Shown here: in pieces, positions 1 to 6,800 of the stretch | Layout: the number at the start of each line of letters is the position of its first letter | Position numbering within the stretch: the first letter of the stretch is position 1 | Source: Gammaproteobacteria bacterium UBA5338 | Lineage (GTDB): Bacteria; Pseudomonadota; Gammaproteobacteria; Pseudomonadales; UBA5862 | Assembly (NCBI GenBank): GCA_002408105.1 | Contig: DHQM01000092.1 | Span: forward strand, 1 to 10,641 | DNA length: 10,641 nucleotides | Reading direction: 5' to 3' | The notes under the pieces: generated by a model | What the model saw: the letters and a program-made list of their open reading frames with translations, nothing else | Database searches by the model: none | Told to the model about the DNA's origin: nothing | Program-made: the position numbers and the translations under genes

Positions 1-1345
1 CGAAACTTCAGGCGCGCGCCTGGATGCTGATCTTTCAGTGCGGCCAGGCCGACTCGAGACACACGGGGCCTGGGCCTGGTCGAATTGGCCGCAGGCCAGA
101 CTGAACGGCAGCGTATCCGGCCAGTTGCGCGATCTTGGTGTGCTTGCTTGGTGGCTGCCACGGGTGACGGACGTGGCTGGCGTGGCCTCGGCGTCTCTGG
201 CGGTGTCAGGCAGCCTGAGCGACCCAAGGCTCGCCGGGCAGGTGGCTCTCGAAGGCGGTCGATTCACCGTCCCCAAGGCTGCCATCACAGTGGACGAGGT
301 GGCTTTTTCCCTGGACCTGTCTGCGGACGGGAGCTTGTCGGTGTCAGGCTCGGCGCACTCCGGTGGAACCTTGGTGTGGACCGGCTCAGGACGTTACGGC
401 GCGACGCCTCAACTGGAGCTCGCGGTGAAGGGCGTTCAGGTGCGCCTCTCGGACACACCACGGATGCGGCTCGAGGCTTCCCCTGATCTGCAGGTTCAGG
501 TGGTGCCCGGCACGGTCTATGTCCGCGGTGAAGTTGGCATCCCCGCAGCACGGATCGAGCCGCGGCCGGTGAGCTTTCCGGTTTCGGCACACCCGGATGT
601 CGAAGTCGTGGGCGCACAGGAGACGGAGCCGACAAAGAGGTGGCGGTTGGACACGGACCTCTGGGTGCAACTCTCTGATCGGGTGGTCTTCAAAGGGTAT
701 GGCTTCGATGGGCGCCTGTCAGGGCGGTTGCACGTTCGCGAGCCAGCCGAGGGCTCGGCCTCGGCAACCGGAGAGCTGCGGGTTCCCGAAGGACTGTACG
801 AAGCCTACGGACGCCAGTTGCGGATCGAAAACGGACGGCTGATCTACGCGCGTTCGCCGCTGGACAACCCCGCCCTGGACATCCTCGCCACCCGCACACT
901 CAATGAGCTGGTGGTTGGTGTGCGGGTACGGGGCACCGCTCAGCAGCCGGAAGTCACCCTGTATGCCTCGGAGGCCATGGCGCAGACTGATATCTTGTCG
1001 TACCTGGTGCTGGGTCAACCAATGTCCACTCTGGGTCAGGGTGAAGCCAACGCGCTGGTCACCGCCGCCCAGTCGGCTGTGCTGGTGGGTGGCGACCTGC
1101 TCGCGGAATTGATCGGACGCGAGTTCGGTCTGGATGTGGTCCGGATCGAGCACGACACCGGGACCCAAAGCCCTTGGCTGGTGGTGGGCACCTACCTGTC
1201 ACCGCGCCTGTACCTGAGCTACGAGGTTGGGCTGTTTGCGCCCGGGAGTCGGGTGCACATGGAGTACCGATTGAGCAGGCGTTGGTCGCTTGAAGCCGAA
1301 GGTGGTGTCTCGAGTGCGGTGGACCTGCTCTACACCCTCGACTGA
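1..1345 (+). CDS. tamB: TamB, translocation and assembly module inner-membrane subunit, C-terminal part (5' truncated by window)
   Basis: This frame is open from the left edge (first full codon at base 2) to TGA at 1343-1345, giving the last 447 residues of a protein whose start lies outside. Family knowledge: TamB (DUF490/AsmA-like) is anchored in the inner membrane and spans the periplasm as a hydrophobic beta-groove. It meets the outer-membrane protein TamA through its C-terminus and serves outer-membrane protein insertion and phospholipid transport. Seen here: repeated short beta-strand patterns such as GSLSDPRLAGQVALEGGRFTVP, the signature DILSYLVLGQP at fragment residues 330-340, and the typical terminus ending SAVDLLYTLD, where an amphipathic last strand is expected. 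A GTG at 38 is only an internal valine. No frameshift is visible. tamA would be expected upstream. The gene on its 3' side belongs to a different system, the pilus operon. Confidence 0.93.
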   Translation, partial: ETSGARLDADLSVRPGRLETHGAWAWSNWPQARLNGSVSGQLRDLGVLAWWLPRVTDVAGVASASLAVSGSLSDPRLAGQVALEGGRFTVPKAAITVDEVAFSLDLSADGSLSVSGSAHSGGTLVWTGSGRYGATPQLELAVKGVQVRLSDTPRMRLEASPDLQVQVVPGTVYVRGEVGIPAARIEPRPVSFPVSAHPDVEVVGAQETEPTKRWRLDTDLWVQLSDRVVFKGYGFDGRLSGRLHVREPAEGSASATGELRVPEGLYEAYGRQLRIENGRLIYARSPLDNPALDILATRTLNELVVGVRVRGTAQQPEVTLYASEAMAQTDILSYLVLGQPMSTLGQGEANALVTAAQSAVLVGGDLLAELIGREFGLDVVRIEHDTGTQSPWLVVGTYLSPRLYLSYEVGLFAPGSRVHMEYRLSRRWSLEAEGGVSSAVDLLYTLD

Positions 1346-1356
1346 CCGCAAAACCC

Positions 1357-1413
1357 GAGGAGGCGCAGCCAGTGTCCCGACCGCTTGTCGGTGTTCTCCT
1401 GCCATTGGTCTGA
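1357..1413 (+). CDS. Possible 13-codon minigene with a strong Shine-Dalgarno sequence
   Basis: GAGGAGG at 1357-1363 is one of the strongest ribosome-binding sequences in the window. Eight bases after it a GTG at 1372 opens a frame that ends with TGA at 1411-1413, encoding MSRPLVGVLLPLV. The product looks like the start of a signal peptide or a short hydrophobic peptide. It lies between the tamB stop and the putative pilV promoter, so it would be translated only from tamB read-through or from an unseen promoter. It could be a leader peptide, the stump of a lost gene that once followed tamB, or chance. No homologue is recognised. The support is only the spacing and strength of the binding site. 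Confidence 0.2.
   Translation, partial: EEAQPVSRPLVGVLLPLV
1377..1391 (+). terminator. Weak hairpin after tamB, possible terminator
   Basis: CCGAC (1377-1381) pairs perfectly with GTCGG (1387-1391) around the five-base loop CGCTT. The bases after it, TGTTCTCCT, contain some T but no true T-run. It is in the right place, about 30 bases past the tamB stop, to end tamB transcription. The five-pair stem and poor tail make it weak, and it lies inside the possible minigene. Confidence 0.2.
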
Positions 1414-1418
1414 TCGCC

Positions 1419-1446
1419 TTGCGGGCCGGAGAATTTCTGCTATAGC
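1419..1446 (+). promoter_or_regulatory. Candidate sigma70 promoter for the pilVWXY1 operon
   Basis: TTGCGG (1419-1424) and TATAGC (1441-1446) are separated by 16 bases. TGC directly before the -10 gives an extended -10 (TGN). The start point would fall near 1453, leaving a leader of about 36 bases before the pilV ATG at 1489. The -35 matches TTGACA at only three positions, so the extended -10 carries most of the case. No sigma54 -24/-12 pair with the required 10-base spacing is present here: GG at 1428-1429 and GC at 1439-1440 are 9 apart. Confidence 0.45.
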
Positions 1447-1488
1447 GTGGCCCTCAATTGTATTGAATGGGGGTCTGAAGTCGGTCCG

Positions 1489-2028
1489 ATGACACAGCAG
1501 CTGTTCTCGCCTTGCCGCCAGGGTGCCCATCCTGGTGCGCGATACCGCAGCGGCATCAGCCTCGTTGAGGTGCTGGTGGCGCTCGTGGTCCTGTCGATTG
1601 GCCTTCTGGGTCTGGCGGCATTGCAGTCCGCGGGCATTCAGGACAACCACTCGGCGTATCTGCGCACCCAAGCCTCGGTGCTTTCCCAAGACATTCTGGA
1701 CCGCATGCGGGCCAACCGTGAGCAGGCGCTCTCCACCTCCGATTACGAGACTGACTTTGGTGAGGCAGCAGCAGTCCTGGGGCCGTTTTGCAGCCCCTGC
1801 GCCAGCCCGGCCGACCTTGCGGACAGTGACCTGCTGCGCTGGAAAACTGCGCTGGAAGCCAACCTTCCACAGGGCGCAGGTCGAATCGCTCGGAATGCTC
1901 CGACGCCTGGGGTGCAGCACCTGGTGGTGACCGTGCAGTGGGCTGAGAAAGCTCTGGACCCGGACAATGATGGCGGCTGGGACCGAGATCAGGTGGTCCG
2001 CCAGTTCACGCTGAGGTCTGAACTGTGA
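1489..2028 (+). CDS. pilV: Type IV pilus minor pilin PilV
   Basis: 179 residues. A class III (prepilin) signal is clear: the leader ends at Gly22, and the mature protein would begin I-S-L-V-E with the conserved Glu at +5 (Glu27), followed by a hydrophobic helix VLVALVVLSIGLLGLAALQ. PilD would cleave after Gly22 and methylate the new N-terminus. In Pseudomonas, PilV is part of the FimU-PilV-PilW-PilX core that, with PilY1, primes pilus assembly. The text after the helix (ILDRMRANR, then a short Cys-containing stretch CSPC) fits the family. I chose ATG 1489, with a weak GAAG eight bases before it. The in-frame GTG at 1447 abuts the putative -10 box and would give a 36-residue leader. At 22 residues the leader is long for a type IVa prepilin. 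The stop overlaps the pilW start (TGATG), implying coupled translation. Confidence 0.92.
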   Translation: MTQQLFSPCRQGAHPGARYRSGISLVEVLVALVVLSIGLLGLAALQSAGIQDNHSAYLRTQASVLSQDILDRMRANREQALSTSDYETDFGEAAAVLGPFCSPCASPADLADSDLLRWKTALEANLPQGAGRIARNAPTPGVQHLVVTVQWAEKALDPDNDGGWDRDQVVRQFTLRSEL

Positions 2029-3146
2029 TGTCTCCCCGCATCAACAACCGTTCCCGCGGGCTGTCGCTGGTCGAATTGATGGTGGCATTGGCCGTTTCTG
2101 GACTCTTGCTGCTGGGTTTAGTGCAGGTGTTCATCGGCAACAAACAAAATTATGTGTTGCAAGAGTCCCTGTCGCATGTCCAAGAGAATGGCCGCTACGC
2201 CTTGTTTCACCTCGGTCAAGAACTGCAAACCGCAGGTTACCTTGGGTGCAGCGCAAGCCTTGACAACGTTTTGGATGCCGGGCACGCAAGCTACAGCGCC
2301 GCGCTGTTCGATTTTTCCGCAGCGGTGTCGGGTTGGGAATACCTTGGCAGTGGCATCGCTGACGTGGTTAATCTCGCGGTGCTTCCGGCTCCGGCCGCGA
2401 ATCACTGGGATGACGATGGGGGCAATGACCTGACCCCAAGCTTGCTAGTGGATGCGGTTGCCGGCAGCGATGTGTTGGTGGTGAAGCGGGCGGAAGAGGC
2501 ACTGCCGCTCGCGCTGGCCACTCCGATGGTGGCGGGCAACTCGGGGGTGGATCTCGTGGGTGCGGTCCCCGCTGTTGCCCAGGCCCAAACCGATGAGTTC
2601 TACGTGCTCGGCAACTGCAGTCGAGCCGTGCTTTTCCAGAATTGTGACGCAGGGGCGGAAGACCTGGACCTTTCCGGCTGTTTGAGCGGCGCGGGTCGAA
2701 TTGGTCCCGGCAATGCAGCGGCGACCTGGCCAGAAGCCTACTCGGTTGATGGGACCCTGCACCCGGTGCGGGCCACGGCGTTCTACGTGCGGCGCAACCC
2801 CGCGGGTGTTCCGGCGCTGTATCGGAAACGGTTTCACGATGCTTCGGGGGACCCGGCTGAAGAACTCGTTGAGGGCGTAGAGAACATGCAGGTGCTCTAC
2901 GGAGTGGATACCGACAGCGACTCGGTGCCAAACGCCTATGTGACCGCCGACCAGGTCAACGGCAACCCGGTGGTGGCAGTGGAGGTCGCGTTGATGCTGC
3001 GGGCGCTGGTTCCTGCCGATGCCCAGAACACGGTGGAACAGCACCAACTGACCCTGACCGATGTGCAGACCCCCGCCGATCGATGGTTCCGCAAGTCCAT
3101 GGCGGCCACGGTCAAGCTGCGCAACAGAGGGCGCTTTGATGGCTGA
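2028..3146 (+). CDS. pilW: Type IV pilus minor pilin PilW
   Basis: 372 residues. The prepilin leader is MSPRINNRSRG, with cleavage after Gly11. The mature start is L-S-L-V-E with Glu at +5 (Glu16), then a hydrophobic helix ELMVALAVSGLLLLGLVQVF. The segment after the helix, with QENGRYALFHLGQELQTAGYLGC, is the usual PilW pattern, as is the later YGVDTDSDSVPNAYVTADQV. PilW is a large, GspJ-like minor pilin of the tip/priming complex. Its A overlaps the pilV TGA (TGATG). The preceding codon GTG at 2025 is an alternative start: GAGG at 2013-2016 is 8 bases from that GTG and 11 from the ATG, so start choice is unsettled by one codon. The 3' end overlaps pilX by 8 bases. Confidence 0.93.
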   Translation: MSPRINNRSRGLSLVELMVALAVSGLLLLGLVQVFIGNKQNYVLQESLSHVQENGRYALFHLGQELQTAGYLGCSASLDNVLDAGHASYSAALFDFSAAVSGWEYLGSGIADVVNLAVLPAPAANHWDDDGGNDLTPSLLVDAVAGSDVLVVKRAEEALPLALATPMVAGNSGVDLVGAVPAVAQAQTDEFYVLGNCSRAVLFQNCDAGAEDLDLSGCLSGAGRIGPGNAAATWPEAYSVDGTLHPVRATAFYVRRNPAGVPALYRKRFHDASGDPAEELVEGVENMQVLYGVDTDSDSVPNAYVTADQVNGNPVVAVEVALMLRALVPADAQNTVEQHQLTLTDVQTPADRWFRKSMAATVKLRNRGRFDG

Positions 3147-3804
3147 CTCTTTGGGCTGGACCGGAGGCCCCCTGGAGAGGGAGGACCCTTTGCGACACCG
3201 ACAAGGTGGCATGGTGTTGATTGTCAGCCTGGTGCTACTGGCGGTGATGACGGTTGCAGGGGTCACCGCAATGCTGAGCGCCGGGCTTGAGGAGCGCATG
3301 GCGGGTGGGTTTCGTGACCAGCAGGTGGCACTGCAGGCGGCAGAAGCCGCGCTGCGCCAAGGTGAGCGCGAGATTGAAGGAACCTCTGCGGCCTTGCTTG
3401 AAACCCGGGTATTGGCTGGGGGAGCCAACTGCACAGGGGGCTACTGCCTGGCCGCACGCCTGGATCCAGGCTACGTTGCGGGCATCTCTGCAGCCTGCGG
3501 CGATGCCGCCTACTTGCCTCCCCATTGGCAGCTGGCTGAATGTGCGGCCGTCACCGATGTCTGGAGCGATGGGGCACGCCACCAGCTGTACACCGCTTCG
3601 CTGCCTGAGGCCAGTGCGCAGGCCCAGTACCTGATCGAGTTGGTCGGCCCGTTTCGCGAAGCCGGGGTGCCAGTCGATGAATGCAACGGGCATCCGTTGG
3701 CGCCTGCCAACGCCGCCTGCTCGCGCGTGTTCCGGGTGACGGCCCTGGGCAGCGGCGGGCGCGGGAGCAGCAGGGCCATGGTCCAGTCCTACGTGGTGAA
3801 ATAA
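3139..3804 (+). CDS. pilX: Type IV pilus minor pilin PilX
   Basis: 221 residues. The start ATG at 3139 lies inside the end of pilW, with AGAGGG at 3125-3130 eight bases ahead, a good ribosome-binding site that decides this start. A frame extending further upstream inside pilW is therefore ignored. A long 24-residue leader ends RQGG. The mature protein would begin M-V-L-I-V-S-L-V-L-L-A-V-M-T, typical of the PilX N-terminal family. Position +5 is Val, so the Glu5 found in PilV, PilW and PilE is missing. As I recall the family, this is normal for PilX and its type II secretion counterpart GspK, which sit at the tip and need no Glu5 to pair with a preceding subunit. The segment EERMAGGFRDQQVALQAAEAA after the helix is also typical. 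The stop TAATG overlaps the pilY1 start. Confidence 0.91.
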   Translation: MADSLGWTGGPLEREDPLRHRQGGMVLIVSLVLLAVMTVAGVTAMLSAGLEERMAGGFRDQQVALQAAEAALRQGEREIEGTSAALLETRVLAGGANCTGGYCLAARLDPGYVAGISAACGDAAYLPPHWQLAECAAVTDVWSDGARHQLYTASLPEASAQAQYLIELVGPFREAGVPVDECNGHPLAPANAACSRVFRVTALGSGGRGSSRAMVQSYVVK

Positions 3805-6800
3805 TGATGCACGAAGACAGCATTCAAGGTCGGCCGCGCCGGTCCAGTTGTTTGGCCATTGTGGCGCTGTTGCTCGCTGGTCTTGTTGGCTGGAGCCGGC
3901 CTGCAGTCGCTGTGGGCAGCTCGTCGGCCTACGCCAGCCTGCCGCCCACCTCGTCGGAGTCGACCCCGCCCCTGGTGATGCTGCTGCTGTCGCGAGACCA
4001 TGAACTGTTTCGCAAGGCGTATTCGGACTTCAGTGACCTGGATGGGGACGGTGTCGTCGACACCACCTACACCGACGGCTTCAGGTACCTCGGGTACTTC
4101 GACAGCCAGCATTGCTACCGCTACGACACCGGGCTGGACCGCTTTCAGGCCGTCGGTGAAGTCGACGCCGGTGGAGGGCATCAGTGCACAACGCTTGATG
4201 GCTGGAGCGGCAACTTCCTCAACTGGGCCACCATGACCCGGGTCGACCTGGTGCGCCGTGTGCTGTATGGCGGCAAGCGCAGAGAGGATCCGGTGACCGC
4301 GGGGCTGCCCACGGTGTTGGAGCGCTCCTTGCTGCCGCCGGATGTGCACGCCTTCGCCAAGGTGTATGGGGGTGCGGACATCGCCAGCCTCGTGCCGGCC
4401 GGCGTGGGTGCGAGCGGTTCGGTGACGCTGTGCAATGTCACTGACTGGGCCGGATCAAACGCCACCAGCGGCGCCCTCGATACCGGCACCCACCCACCGG
4501 TGGTGCGTGTTGCCGACGGTGCCCATCCGAACTGGGCGGCCACCGAATTCATGCAGTGTGACTGGCAGGAGGGACCGAATTCCCTCGGGGATGCGGACCG
4601 GCCTTCGCAGGGCGCTTCTGGGTCGCAGGAGTTGCACGTGCTCGTGGAGCGCTGTGTGCTTCCGACTGAGCAGGGCGGGGCCGCGTGTCAGCAGCTCGAC
4701 CGGGCAACACCCGATGTCAGTGATGACCTCTGGAAACCCTGGGGCTTGCTGCACCGCTACGCCGGCGGTGGGCTGCTGCGATTCGGGCTGATGACCGGGA
4801 GCTACGAGCACAACGCCCGCGGCGGCGTGCTGCGCCACAACGTCACAGAGCTCGGCGCAACCGAGATCGATCCGGATAACGGCACACTCGGCACTTCCGG
4901 CTTGATCGCGAGCATCAATGCCTTGCGCATAGGCGAGTACCAGCTGAGGGACATTGGCGCGCACAACCAGCGAGGCCAGTACTTGAACTGCGGTGACTAT
5001 GTGCCTGCCACCGATGTGGCTGCGGGCAGCTGTGCGGACTGGGGCAATCCACTTGGCGAGATCTACCTGGAGACGCTGCGCTATTTCGCCGGACTCTCGG
5101 CGCATTCTGCTTTTCAGCCCACGGCTCCCGAACCGGTTGCCGGGTTGGCGTTGCCTGCGTGGCAAGACCCCTTTGCCTTTGGACCGAGCGGAGCCTTGGT
5201 GCCCTGCGCACGCTGCGTGGTGGTCACCCTGTCAACGTCTCTAAATACCTTTGATGCGCTGAACAGTGCGGACTGGGACGCTGCGCTCGGGCTGCCGCTA
5301 GCCAGCTCGCCGGCAACGGCAGTGGCCTCGATTCAGACCCTTGAAGGCCTGGACGGAGCGACGGTATTGGTGGGAGACGTTACCGGCTCACCCCAGCCGA
5401 CCGATGAATGCTCGGAGAAACCACTGACCGCCGGCGGCTTGGCCCAAGCATCGGGCATTTGTCTGGAATCCCCCAATGGCCGGGGTGGTTTTGGGGTCGC
5501 CGGGGCCGCCTATTCGGCTTTTGTCGGAGACTTGCGACCCGATGCCAGTGAGCCGGCCATGGTTGGAGACCAAAACGTGCGCAACTTTGTTGTGGCGTTG
5601 TCCGAGGAACTGCCTCAGTTTGCGGTCTCAGGGAGCCCGGGGCAGGCCCAATTGGTGCCCCTGTGCCGCTCCAGGTGGACTTTGGGTGAATCCACGGACT
5701 GGCAGCGTTGCTCCTTGATCGACGTCGTCGATGAAGGCACCGTGCCCCCAACTGGGGACGCTTGCGAGTCCGGGACGGGCTACCGGCGCTTTCGGCTGCT
5801 TTGGGAGGGGACCTCCTGGGGAAGTGACTATGACTTCGACGTTGAGCAAACGCTGGAATACTGTGAGTTGAATGGGGAAGTCCTGGCCCGGGTGAAGCCC
5901 ACCCGGGATGCCGCGGCCGCCCGGTTCGAGTTTGGTGTCTCGCTACTGGGTGTCGTGGGTGGCGGAACCCAGTACCTTTTCAGCATTCCCGAGGGCAATG
6001 GGGACACCATTGCTTCAGGCACCTGGCTTCAGCCGGCCGAGGTGGGCAGCGACACCGACTACCTGCGCCGTGCAATCGTTGGCGGTGGGAACCCACTGCC
6101 CCGGCCGTTGTCGCTGGCGGCCAAGTACGGCGGCTTTACAGACCTCGACGGCGACGGCACCCCGGTTTTCAGCGGCAATTCTGCGGACCGGCGCGAGTGG
6201 GACAACCGGGACAACCTGACCCTAGCTCCGGTCGCCGGCGGTGACGGGCAACCGGACAACTACTTTGAGTTGCGCAACCCAGCGGCGCTCGCAGATTCGC
6301 TTGATGACATCTTCAATGTGGTTGCGGCTGAGGTCAGCGCAGGTGCTGCGGCGGCGGTCGTGGCCAACAACGCCTCTGGAGAAGGGGTTGTGGTGCAGGC
6401 GCTGTATCACCCGAAGGTAGCGGCCGGTGGTACGGAGGTGAGCTGGACCGGTACCCTGCAGGGCCTCTTGGTGGACAGCCAAGGCCGCCTGCGGGAAGAC
6501 GGTGACGGTGATGCCACCCTAGACGGGTGCGACCAGGATCCCGTGGTGGAGATTTTCACTGACCCCTTTGGTCTGGATCCGACACCCAAGGTGCGCCGTT
6601 ATCTCGGCGCCAGCGCCGACTGTCTGAGCGCCGGCACCCCAGCAGTGGATAGCCTGGAAAGCCTGGCCCCTCTGTGGAGTACACGAGAGGCATTGGCGCA
6701 GATTCCAGAAGCGGACCTCGCCCTACAGCGGACCTACAGTGCGCCGGCAAGCACGGGCCGCACCATCTATACAGTGGCGGCCAATGCGACTGAAGCTGCC

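Noticed and set aside
1428..1440. Sigma54 promoter for pilV
   Set aside because: GG at 1428-1429 and GC at 1439-1440 are separated by 9 bases, not the required 10, and the rest of the consensus is absent.
1447..1488. GTG 1447 as the pilV start
   Set aside because: It abuts the putative -10 box, has no binding site, and would lengthen an already long prepilin leader to 36 residues.
2445..3434. 329-residue minus-strand reading frame across pilW and pilX
   Set aside because: It lies wholly antisense to two clear minor pilins, has no domain or signal I recognise, and long antisense frames are expected in GC-rich coding DNA.
3681..3803. Upstream extension of pilY1 inside pilX
   Set aside because: It would put about 40 Arg-rich residues before an obvious signal peptide. 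The ATG at 3804 or 3807 directly precedes that signal peptide and overlaps the pilX stop.
3846..3854. PilY1 as a lipoprotein because of Cys16
   Set aside because: The Cys lies before the hydrophobic segment, not after it in a lipobox. A normal AVA cleavage site is present instead.
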